Shown in pieces: positions 1 through 7,700 of a stretch of DNA of 11,602 nt (the first letter of the stretch is position 1; every line of letters starts with the position of its first letter). The DNA is taken from positions 77,133 through 88,734 of the forward strand of contig JAHBMJ010003572.1 of assembly GCA_018398765.1 (NCBI GenBank). Reading direction: 5' to 3'. The notes beneath the pieces are model-generated. The model had not been told where the DNA came from. It did not search any database and saw only the letters and a program-made list of their open reading frames with translations. Both the position numbers and the translations under genes were made by a program. This DNA is from Chromera velia (taxonomy: Eukaryota; Sar; Chromeraceae).

Positions 1-50
1 GGGGGGGGAGATAGAGAGAGTCCATCCATCCACCCACCCTGCCAACCTAC

Positions 51-853
51 CTGCCTCCAAAAAACGCCTCGAAGATCCTGTGCGCGTCCATCATGTCAAA
101 TTCGTGCATAAACGTCGGCTCTCCGAAGTGCCCTCCTCCTCCTCTGCCCCCACTTCCTCGGCCCCCATTACCAGGAACGGCACCGTCTTCGTGCCCCGTC
201 ACTGCAGCCAGGCACGCAGGCACAAAGGTTTCCTTCGCATACGTGGAAGGAGGGTGGCATTGCAAGACTAACCCTTAACTTCACTCCCCAAGCACGCAGC
301 ACCAGTCTCAATACCAAGAGAGAGAGAGAGAGAGCGATGTGTCGTGTTCCTTCAGTCTCGCGTTTTGCCCTTTGTGCTCCTTTTCCCGCTTTTGTCCATT
401 TCTTGTCTCTTGCCCCTCACTATCCCCCGCTTTCCTTTTTGTTCTCTCGTTTGTGGCCCTTGGGACATACTGGGCGGCAGTTCGCGAACCCATCAATGGA
501 ATGCAGTGGAATATCTGATTGAAATTAATTGTCTGAAGACTGACTCACAGTCGTACATCCTCCTCTTCTCTGGGTTCGAGAGGACAGCGTAGGCGTGTGC
601 GATCTTTTTGAACATGTCCTCGGCAGCTTCTCTGTTAGACGGGTTCTTGTCTGCACTCACGCAGGCATCAATCAAACAATCAATCAATCAATCAATCAAG
701 GGGAGCGGAGGGAAGTTTGGGAATATCAGACGGCGGCAGGTGGGCAAGGGGGATCTGCGTGTTTTCTTGCTTTCTTCTTACTCCCTACTCGCACACGTAG
801 ATTAATTGACACACACTTTTGGTCACACACAAACGCACACGCGCGCGCGCGCG

Positions 854-902
<49 letters not shown>

Positions 903-1476
903 GCATATAGACACACGCGAATGATCGAACAAACGAAAAAACGGAGAGGGGATCGAAAGGAAGCAAGGACAATAGTCGGAATAAGGGTATGGGTTTATGA
1001 GGAGAGAATGGAGGAAGGCGGGAGGGGGGAAGGAGGTGTGGGGGGTTGGGGGGCGTCATGTCTTCCTTTTGATTGGCGATTCAAGGAAGGTCTACACGGA
1101 TCAGCTCTGGCGGCGGTGATTGGCCATGGGAAGGGAAGCAAATTCAGAAAAGACGGCCATTGCAGGTGTAGACGACAAGTCATTGGAAAAGGCATGTCTG
1201 TAGCCGTCAGACATCGTCAGGCATACAGGCATGCACGTATTCTTGAGCAATTAGAACTTTTCCAACTGTTCCTCTCAGCAGATGCAGAGGAAGAAACAAA
1301 ACAGCTTTAGCGTGAGATCAGGAGTGTTGACATACAGATGCCGACCCACGCAAGAAGCTGATGAGCCTACCTGGGTGCCACTGGATGGCGAGTTTCTTGT
1401 ACGCTTTTTTGATCTCCCCCTCCTCACATCCTCGAGATACCCCCAAGATCTCGTAGTAGTCGAATTCTGCCGCCAT
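51..1476 (-). CDS. DnaJ/Hsp40 class II (DNAJB-like) co-chaperone, 5' three exons, partial
   Basis: Exons read on the minus strand: 1476-1371, 650-549 and 201-51; the gene continues beyond base 1. J-domain co-chaperones stimulate the ATPase of Hsp70. Exon 1 starts with a clear ATG ([16 protein letters not shown]) and gives helices I-II of the J domain ([14 protein letters not shown]). Exon 2 supplies [20 protein letters not shown], then a stretch ending RRMYD. The catalytic HPD motif (residues 34-36) is intact, its Asp codon being split by intron 1. Exon 3 is a Gly-rich linker followed by [20 protein letters not shown], matching the G/F-region 'D..IF..FFGG' signature of DNAJB proteins. Donors are GTAGGC, GTGAGT and GTAGGT; acceptors end in GCAG; phases are 1, 1 and 2. 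Introns are 720 and 347 bp. About 119 residues are visible. No zinc-finger region follows directly after the linker, which favours class II over class I, but the C-terminal domain lies outside the window. No leader is apparent, so a cytosolic or nuclear site is likely. Confidence 0.92.
317..334. repeat. (AG)9 microsatellite in DnaJ intron 2
   Basis: Nine AG units inside the second intron of the DnaJ gene (intron 202-548). The rest of this intron is C/T-rich on the plus strand with no other obvious structure. Confidence 0.9.
677..699. repeat. (AATC)n tetranucleotide microsatellite in DnaJ intron 1
   Basis: About five to six tandem AATC units just upstream (in gene orientation) of the exon 2 acceptor. 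It lies in the 720-bp intron 651-1370. Confidence 0.9.
836..901. repeat. Compound (AC)(GC)(AC)(AG) microsatellite in DnaJ intron 1
   Basis: An unbroken alternating purine-pyrimidine run (836-868, AC then GC then AC) passes straight into an AG run to about 901. Alternating GC/AC tracts are classic Z-DNA formers, and long AG tracts can form triplexes. The rest of intron 1 (about 905-1370) holds no recognisable gene. Confidence 0.9.
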
Positions 1477-2089
1477 GGTTCCTTCTTTCTTGATTCTCTA
1501 GCTTCTCCTTCCTTTGTTGTGGCCCTGCAAGATCGGCAACTGGTGCGGTGTTGTTGGAAAGCTCTCTGGCAAGAGACAAAACGGAAGGCCCAAACAGTTC
1601 CGCACTTGATAAGGTCCAGATGGAGGCGCTCTCTCTTCCTGTCAGAATAATTCAGAAGTCTGAAGACGAGTTAATTGTGTCAGACGCCGTACGTCTTCGA
1701 CTGTGTGTCATTGAGATGTTGTTGGAATCAGGAGATTGCATGGAGATTGCCTTAATTAGCATGTCTTAGCTCGGTCAGGAGGCGATGTCTTAGCTCGGCC
1801 GAGCTAAATATATATGCGGCCTACAGCTGGCCTATGCTGGCCTGCATCACCACGCAGTATAGCCCGTAGTTAGGCCGCCGTCTCTGAAGGGTCAGACATA
1901 TATGGTCAGATGTAGGCGTCCATGGTGAGAAACGAAAAACAAGCACAGCGGACTTGAGGCTCTCAGAGCGACTACAGCTTGACAGATTCGACAGCGTCAA
2001 GTTCCACGTTGTCACTTTGAGCCCGTCTCTCTTGACTGAGGCTCTCCTTCGTTGCGTATCCGGCTTCGTTGTGTAATCGTTCACACAAC
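1477..2089. promoter_or_regulatory. Divergent intergenic/promoter region between the DnaJ and MBL genes
   Basis: This 613-bp region separates the start codons of two head-to-head genes, so it should contain both 5' UTRs and both promoters. Visible elements: a duplicated 14-mer ATGTCTTAGCTCGG (1761-1774 and 1785-1798), an 18-bp perfect palindrome (1790-1807), an A/T run TAAATATATAT just after it that could act as a TATA-like element, an inverted pair GCGGCCTA/TAGGCCGC (about 1816-1879), and two copies of GGTCAGA 14 bp apart (1890 and 1904). Promoter function is inferred from position; no transcription start can be seen. Confidence 0.55.
1790..1807. repeat. 18-bp perfect palindrome TTAGCTCGGCCGAGCTAA
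   Basis: The sequence is its own reverse complement across all 18 bases. Its left half is also the end of a 14-bp direct repeat whose first copy lies 24 bp upstream. The position roughly midway between two divergent genes fits a site for a dimeric DNA-binding protein, but that role is inference. Confidence 0.85.
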
Positions 2090-2570
2090 ATGAACTCCGC
2101 CTGCGTGTCGTCAGGGGTGAGAAGGAAGCTGATGAGGTTTCCTGCTTGGGCGCTTCTTTTGTGTGTGATTTGCTTTGCCCCCCCCTCAAATTGCTGGACA
2201 GTACGGGAGCACTCATCTTTTAGCAGGCCACCCGCAAGGTCGAGATCCGTGCTGCAGATGGGTTTCTCCATTCCTTTTTTGAGGCAGACCGATGCCACCA
2301 TAGAGTCAAACACATTGTCTGGAAAGAGCCAAAACGGCTTCGAGCTGACGTGGCTAGAGAGCAACAGCTGGTTCTGGAAAGTCAACGGCGTCTCCCTTCT
2401 TGTCGACCCAGTCATAGAGGGGGCCCTCGACTTCGGCATTCCGTCTGTGTACTCAGGGGTCAAAAAGGTGAGTGCCCCGATCAGGAGGGGTGTCATGGCT
2501 CCCCAAAACGGCTCTCCGCCACCCCGCCTCCCCTGATCTCTTTTGTGGGGATTCTTTCGATAGACACGGT

Positions 2571-2612
<42 letters not shown>

Positions 2613-2677
2613 GGAGAGAAAGAGAGAAAGAAAGAGAAACAGAGGGAAAGAGAGAGAAGAAAGAGAGAAAGAAAGAG

Positions 2678-2724
<47 letters not shown>

Positions 2725-3901
2725 ACGTGTACACGTCTGTGGCTCTATCTGTCCGTCATCCTCTCTGTGTCCCCTTTCTTCCTCACTATGTCCTTTCCTC
2801 TCTTCTCCTGTTTGGTTCTTTTCTTTTTCCTTCTGTCGGGGGGATCCTGCAGATCGTCCCTTCACGAGTAGCCGAACTCCCCCCCCAATTCACTGCTGGG
2901 GCAGACGCAGTGCTGATCACTCAGGGCCTCGACGATCATTGCCATCTTCGGTCAGTCAGTCTTTTTTTTTTTTGCATGCATTCTGTATGAAAGTACCTCG
3001 ACCACTGCCATCTTCGGTCAGTCAGGCAGTGAGTAGGTCAGCAGGCAGGCAGGCAGGAACAGTACACGACGACACACCGACAGGATCTATATTCTGTCTC
3101 CTTTCGCCTTGCTTTCTCCCGCACGCACTCAGACATTGTTCATTGGTTCTCTGGCTCAGTATCAGGAAGAGATAAAAAAAGAAAAGGTCGAGACGGGGAC
3201 GGGGACCTTTCCATTTATTTTTGCTTTCAACTCGATTTGCTGCCAGTTGCAGATTTGCCATTTCATTCACACCGGTTACAAAAACAGACGGAGAAACATA
3301 CAGACGCATGGATTGCATATAGTTGATCTCCTCAACCTATCCAACAGATCCTCATTGCCTGCCTGCCTGTGTGTTCTTGTTCGAGTGGGCTGGTCTGTTC
3401 CGTCCATCAACGCTCTCTCTGCGTCGAAGAAAAGACCCTCCAAGATGAGAAGAGACAGAAGAAATCGTGCTGTCTGGTTGTCTGTCTTTCGTGCAGAGTT
3501 CGCTGGCATCTGTATGTTCACAAACGTGTGTGTGTTCAAGAGTGCGTATCTGTTAACTGTTTGTTTGTGTGTTTGAATGAGTGCCTGCAGAACTCTGAAG
3601 GCATTGGCGAAGATTTTGCCTGAGCTGGTTCCTTTGGTCGTGGCGCCTTCCGCTTTCTCGAAGGTGGCGTCGGTTTTTGGAGAGGACAGGGTACGGGTGT
3701 TGAGGAAAGGGGAGGCGACAAAGGTGAAAGCATTGAAGGGTGGGGGGCAGGTGCGCGTTGAGGCAACTGAGGGCGCTCTGGTCAGTCTGTCAGTGTGTCA
3801 GTCAGACTGTGTCATTGTTCTGCCGGTAAGAGAAGAGGGTGATTTTCTTTCTTTCTTTTTTTGTTCTTCCTTTCTTTCTTTCTTTTTTCTTTTTTTTTTT
3901 T

Positions 3902-3945
<44 letters not shown>

Positions 3946-5663
3946 TCGTTCGTCCTTTCTTTGTTAAAAGAAACTTGTTCTCTCTCTCTCTCTCTCTCTC
4001 TCTCAGGGTCTCTCTCTTTCTGTCTATCCGTCGTCTCTTTCTCTCTTTCCATCTGCCTACACGACAGTCCTCCTCCGTACGGCTTTTTTTGTTAGTCAGT
4101 GGGGCTGTCTACTTCCGTATGCTTACCTCCAGTCTACTGGTTGTTGTTAGGATTCGTCTGTGTCCGTGGGCGCACACTACGAGGGGAGAGTCGTCAGAAG
4201 TGAGCAGAAGGCCGAACGTAAAGGAGGTGGGAGTGGACGCATTTGATGCGTGGGTGTGCGAACCCACGTGTATGTTCATGTATCCATCGATGGGTGCATG
4301 AATGCGCACGTACCTTGGCTTCTCTGTGCCTGTCTCCTTGTCTGTGTCTCTGTCTGTCTGTCTGTCTGTCTGTCAGGTGGGCCCTCCTTGGCAAGCACGG
4401 GAGAACGGGTACATCGTCTATGTCAGTCAGTCAGTCAGTCGTGCACTCAAGCAGGCAGGCAGGAGGGTAGTCAGGCAGTGCAAACAGGGAGATAGACAAG
4501 ACAGACCAGCAGGAGCGTTTGAGGGCCTTTCGCCTCATGTCGCCTTGTTTGTTTGTGAGTTCTCTCTTGGGTTGCTCCTAGGAGCTAGGGGGGGGGTTGA
4601 TTGAGACCTTGAAGACCCGAGAGAAAAGGGGGAAAGGGGGGTGGAACTTTCGGTGCATGGATTACGATTGGTTTGTTCATCTAGTTGTATTTCTTCTGTT
4701 CTGTCTTATGCAGCGGGGAGGGGAGGGGAGACCATCTCATGTCAGGGTCTCTCTGTGTGTGCGTCAATTTTGCCTCTCGGTGACTTCTCGTTTTTCCCTG
4801 TTTCGAGGAACTTGGAGGGGCAGACAGCAATCGTTTCATGTGGGAAGGACGTTGATTGTCTTTCTTTGATCGTTGTGCAGAACCCTAAGGGAAAATCTTT
4901 GAAAACACTATACTACGAGCCTCACTGCGACACTTCTTCGGGGTCTCTCGAGGGCAAGCAGGCCGACATCGTCATCACCCCTGTCACCTTCCAGCGACTG
5001 TTCGGGGTCTATGACCTCGTCAAGGGAGGTCAGTAGTGTTTGTTGGTTTGGTTAATTCTCTCTCTCTCTCTCTTGAAGTGCAGGGATGGAGATTCGCTCC
5101 CTCTCTTTCTGCGCGCGCGCGCGCGTGTGTGTGTGTGTATTGTTCGTGAAAGGGGTTCATTCAGGTGGCGAACAACCGAGCCATTGGGAGATCATGAGGT
5201 GAGGCAGCCTTTCGTGTCCGTCGACCGCAAAAGAGGAAGACGAAGATTCCGTTGGTGTCGGCACACAGAGAGGGAGGGAGGTCGTCGGCTTCTGTCCGTC
5301 TTTGTCTGTCTGGGGTTGTTGAAGGAGTGAGTGAATGAATGCTTGTTGTGGGTGGCCTTCTGCTGCAGGGAGGGAGGCTATCACGCTTGCACGTAGCCTG
5401 GGAGCGAAGGTTGTGGTCCCGATGCAGAACGGGGACTTGATATCTGAGGTCGGTCTCCACGCCTGCCTGCCTGCCTGTATGCCTACCTGTATGGGTGGCT
5501 GGATGACTGTGTGGCTGTAGGAAGAGAGAGGAGAAATAGGGCATGTCCTTTCTTCGCAGTTCTGGAAGAGGAAAGGCGAGGACGATGAATGGGCACGCAT
5601 TGTCTTTTTCTGTGTCTGTCAGTTATGGCATCTATCGATAGCTAATTTGTGGAGTTTTGGGGG

Positions 5664-5705
<42 letters not shown>

Positions 5706-6121
5706 CTCTGTGCGTGTGTGTAAGTGTGTCCTGTTTTCCTGTACCCTCCAGGCGTGTGTGTGTGTGCGTGCTCTCAATTTCTGCCTCCGTCTCCCGCCCC
5801 CTGTGTCGTCGTTTACCTCCACTGGAGTGGTTTGACGAAACCGACACACATACACATACACACACAAACATACACACTCACTGTCACTGATCGCATTGAC
5901 AAACGGATGAATGAATGAATGAATGAATGAATGAATGCCTTCTTCCTCCTCAATGCACCTTACAGGGTCCCCTTGCGAAGGCGGTGGTGTCGGAGGGGTC
6001 TGTGGATTCGTTCAAAAGGGCAATTCTGATGATGGAGAGCGAGGAAGAAGGGGGAAAGGCAGGGGAGAGCTTCTCACCAAGAGTAGTCGACGCACGAGCC
6101 CTGGAGACAATTCCATTGTAG
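2090..6121 (+). CDS. Metallo-beta-lactamase-fold protein, plant/algal plastid type, seven exons, 364 aa
   Basis: Exons: 2090-2467, 2853-2950, 3591-3780, 4377-4421, 4881-5028, 5369-5448 and 5966-6121 (TAG stop). All introns are GT-AG and the phases join into one frame. Residues 15-35 form a hydrophobic signal peptide (FPAWALLLCVICFAPPSNC), followed by a Ser/Arg-rich, acid-poor stretch to about 56. This is the bipartite form expected for complex plastids. The first ATG (2090) is used here; a second in-frame ATG at 2132 starts nearer the signal core. Conserved blocks follow: FELTWLESNSWFW and LLVDPVIEGALDFGIP (84-117), LITQGLDDHCHLRTL (147-161), VGPPWQARENGYIV (223-236), LYYEPHCDT (247-255), ADIVITPV (265-272) and VVVPMQNGD (301-309). 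As I recall the plant family, these blocks match its plastid members. The canonical HxHxDH is reduced to QGLDDH and the usual C-terminal metal His is absent, so hydrolase activity is uncertain. Substrate is unknown. The last ~30 residues are acidic and poorly conserved. Confidence 0.9.
2569..2724. repeat. (TG)n-(AG)n compound microsatellite in MBL intron 1
   Basis: A TG run (about 2569-2594) turns directly into a ~130-bp purine-only AG/AAAG tract. It occupies much of the 385-bp intron 2468-2852. The purine strand is the sense strand, so the transcript carries a long GA-rich stretch. Confidence 0.92.
2996..3025 (+). repeat. Diverged duplicate of the exon 2 3' end plus splice donor, within MBL intron 2
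   Basis: Bases 2927-2959 (end of exon 2 and start of intron 2) recur at 2996-3025. The copy lacks a GAT triplet and has one T-to-C change; otherwise it matches, including TGCCATCTTCGGTCAGTCAG. The real donor is at 2950/2951 and the copied donor falls at 3016/3017. The lost triplet corresponds to one of the two aspartates of the DDHCH motif. A poly-T tract and an AG at 2993-2994 sit before the copy, so it could be seen as a decoy or alternative mini-exon, but no evidence of use is visible. Confidence 0.85.
3844..4004. repeat. (TTTC)n and (TC)n pyrimidine microsatellites in MBL intron 3
   Basis: A T/TTTC tract covers about 3844-3955, and a (TC)13 run covers 3979-4004 and ends in CAG, a possible decoy acceptor. 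They lie in the 596-bp intron 3781-4376. Stop codons in several frames and the phase of exon 4 argue against this decoy being used. Confidence 0.9.
4351..4376 (+). repeat. (TGTC)n tract forming the 3' splice site of MBL intron 3
   Basis: Tandem TGTC units run directly into the CAG acceptor of the short 45-nt exon 4. The microsatellite serves as the polypyrimidine tract, so its length may affect recognition of this very short exon. Confidence 0.8.
4422..4440 (+). repeat. (GTCA)n tract forming the 5' splice site of MBL intron 4
   Basis: The intron begins GTCAGTCAGTCAGTCAGTC immediately after the TAT codon of exon 4. Each repeat unit presents a potential GT donor in register, with the first giving the phase that matches exon 5. 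Confidence 0.85.
5059..5138. repeat. (TC)n and (GC)n-(GT)n microsatellites in MBL intron 5
   Basis: A short TC run (about 5058-5073) is followed by an alternating GC-then-GT tract at 5111-5138, another Z-DNA-prone alternating sequence. Both are inside the 340-bp intron 5029-5368. Confidence 0.88.
5669..5937. repeat. (TC)17, (AC)-rich and (AATG)n microsatellites in MBL intron 6
   Basis: Three separate arrays occur in the 517-bp intron 5449-5965: TC at 5669-5702, CACA/CATA at about 5843-5880 and AATG at 5906-5937. The last ends 28 bp before the TTACAG acceptor of exon 7. Confidence 0.9.
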
Positions 6122-6650
6122 AGACTGTTCAGCTCTCTCTGAAAGAAGAGAGGCCGGAACTTTAGTAGTCAACGTTCTTTGAAGGAATATGGAACAGGGT
6201 ACAGAGTGAAGGGAGTGAGCAGCGTTAATTGTAGAGGCAGGCGCAGTGAAAAAGCGAGAGGGCGGGCAGGAATAATTGCAAAACGGGTATTGGATGGAGG
6301 AGATGCAATGGCGTCCTTCTGTTCTGCCCTTGCTCGTTGAAATTAATAGTCTTCTGCATGTGTGATAAGCTGGAGTAGTATACGATACGACGAAGCGAAT
6401 TCGAATCTCTCTCTCTCTCTCTCGGTGTAGTCGCCTTCTTGTTACCCTTGTTTTTGTGGTGTCCCATGCAGAGAGGTACTCGGAAAAATCTTTGGATCGC
6501 GGTGACAATGCGGTCATTGAAGCGAATAGACGTAAAATTGGCAAACATGCAGGGAAAATGTTTTTGCAGTGCAGTACACACACTACTGAGCAACGATCCT
6601 CCCCACACACATGCGCACACACAGCCTGAGACAGACTATATACTCAGATG
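6122..6650 (+). other. 3' flank of the MBL gene, no further gene seen
   Basis: This holds the presumed 3' UTR. No classic AATAAA signal is obvious close to the stop. It includes a short TC run (about 6403-6423) and ends in CA-rich sequence (6601-6622). Open frames on both strands are arginine/serine-rich products of simple sequence and show no recognisable domain. Confidence 0.5.
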
Positions 6651-6906
6651 AGTTTATAACAAAATGTTACAAATTTATCAGTCTCTCCGAGTCACATTAA
6701 GTCAGATTTATTATTACATTTGTATTAATTTTGTGGAGCAATCGTTTCTTACATTTTTGACTAGTCTTTTGATTGTGTAAAGTTTGTAATGCATATTGCA
6801 AGTGACTTCTAGGTTGATTCTTGATATACTAGCTATCATGTGAACATTATGTTGTTGGTATTTGTAAGTGATAGGATCTTGCTGGTACACTGAAACTATA
6901 GTGTGA

Positions 6907-6922
6907 CACAATTTAAATTGTG
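6907..6922. repeat. 16-bp perfect palindrome CACAATTTAAATTGTG
   Basis: This is self-complementary over 16 bases, and the arms are flanked by a direct repeat GTGACACAA. It lies about 25 bp left of the MITE-like terminal repeat, so it may belong to an older element end. Confidence 0.8.
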
Positions 6923-6946
6923 ACACAACACCCTATACACTACCTA

Positions 6947-7326
6947 AGGGGACAAAATTAATGCATATTATATGTAAAAAGCATATCTTCAACACAATTA
7001 TCATGAGCTTGTGGCACCCTGGTAAAAGTAATCTAACGTCAGACTAAAAGATAACTTCCTATTTATATATAGCTCTGTCGTTTTGCTTTATATGTCAAAT
7101 CTGTAAAATTGAAAAATGGTAGTCTAGGAGCGCTCTAGGAATTGAAAAAAAAATTCAAGGACTTCAAACTAAATTTTTGACCCAATGTGAGGCCCATAGG
7201 ACCCAACTAGTTAGTATAAATCTTCACTAAGTCTACTTGGTCAGCTTGGTCCAACGCTGCCCCTTTTATCTGATAAACTCAAATCTTCGTTTTTTTCAAA
7301 AAAATTATGCATTAATTTTGTCCCCC
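6947..7326. mobile_element. TA-flanked MITE-like element (~380 bp), Tc1/mariner-type candidate
   Basis: The left end 6947-6967 and the right end 7306-7326 are inverted copies matching at 20 of 21 bases; the shared core is GGGGACAAAATTAATGCATA. A TA dinucleotide flanks each end (6945-6946, 7327-7328). TA target duplication is typical of Tc1/mariner elements. Symmetry extends two more bases outside (CC/GG), so the repeat could be 25 bp (6943-6967, 7306-7330), in which case the TA would be internal. No transposase frame is present, so the element is non-autonomous. Superfamily is inferred from the TA only. Confidence 0.65.
7124..7139. repeat. CTAGG/GAGCGCTC palindromic motif inside the MITE-like element
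   Basis: The near-palindrome CTAGGAGCGCTCTAGG contains GAGCGCTC (7128-7135). The same GAGCGCTC recurs at 7335-7342 just outside the right end of the element, there also close to a CTAGG. The shared pieces suggest reuse of terminal sequence within the island. Confidence 0.55.
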
Positions 7327-7530
7327 TAGGTGTGGAGCGCTCAACATTAATTCATCAATTAAATCAAAACGTCAAAAAGATATAAATCAATTTCATGTAA
7401 AAATACTTTGAATAATTTGTGATACAATGATACTGTTTAATGTGGGTTAACATTTGAGATTGATTTTATTTTCATTATAGTGTGTCTATGAAATTTCTGT
7501 TTTTTGTTTTTCAGTTTTTTTCAAAAAAAT
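7289..7530. repeat. Two identical copies of hairpin 17-mer GTTTTTTTCAAAAAAAT
   Basis: Copies are at 7289-7305 and 7514-7530. Each is seven T, one C and seven A, a near-perfect hairpin. The first abuts the right terminal repeat of the MITE-like element and the second lies 188 bp outside it. Confidence 0.8.
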
Positions 7531-7546
7531 CATAGAGGGCCTACAT

Positions 7547-7581
7547 ATATTGCTGTAAGGCTTTGCTTACAACAACAATAT
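7547..7581. repeat. Stem-loop in AT-rich island
   Basis: Nested arms ATATTG (7547-7552) with CAATAT (7576-7581), and TGTAAG (7554-7559) with CTTACA (7566-7571), enclose a six-base loop. It may be a fragment of a transposon end. Confidence 0.6.
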
Positions 7582-7700
7582 AGTTGAAAAGCGTCAACGT
7601 TTTTCTTTTTTTACTGTAAACTTGTGTGGCTGTTTGTTATCTATTAGAATTATTTTGGTTTTAAAAAGTTTTTACAAGTAGAACTTGAAACATCGATATC

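Larger units (their letters stand above)
6651..7700. other. AT-rich intergenic island with nested repeats, no gene
   Basis: Composition changes sharply from mixed GC to strongly AT-rich near 6651 and back near 7700. No open frame over about 70 codons and no exon-like segment is present. The island holds a MITE-like element, several palindromes, and two copies of an A/T hairpin 17-mer. It is probably transposon-derived as a whole, but I could not find outer terminal repeats. A weak hexamer pair CAGATG (6645-6650 and 7704-7709) flanks it. Confidence 0.6.

Noticed and set aside
568-585. TGGGTTCGAGAGG resembling a tRNA B box
   Set aside because: It lies within DnaJ exon 2, no A box sits at the right distance, and no cloverleaf can be drawn.
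819-1310. 163-codon plus-strand frame in DnaJ intron 1
   Set aside because: It is driven by Arg/Glu and Thr/His repeats from the AC/AG array and lies between two well-supported DnaJ exons on the other strand.
1972-2865. 297-codon open frame on the minus strand across MBL exon 1 and intron 1
   Set aside because: It is antisense to a well-supported exon, and its middle is the Ser/Leu/Phe translation of the AG/TG microsatellite; no domain is seen.
3979-4006. (TC)n-CAG as the acceptor of an extra exon in MBL intron 3
   Set aside because: The following sequence is still pyrimidine repeat without conserved protein blocks, and exon 3 joins exon 4 perfectly in phase without it.
6074-6622. 182-codon minus-strand frame downstream of the MBL gene
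   Set aside because: It overlaps the MBL last exon, contains a microsatellite-derived Arg/Glu stretch, and shows no recognisable motif.
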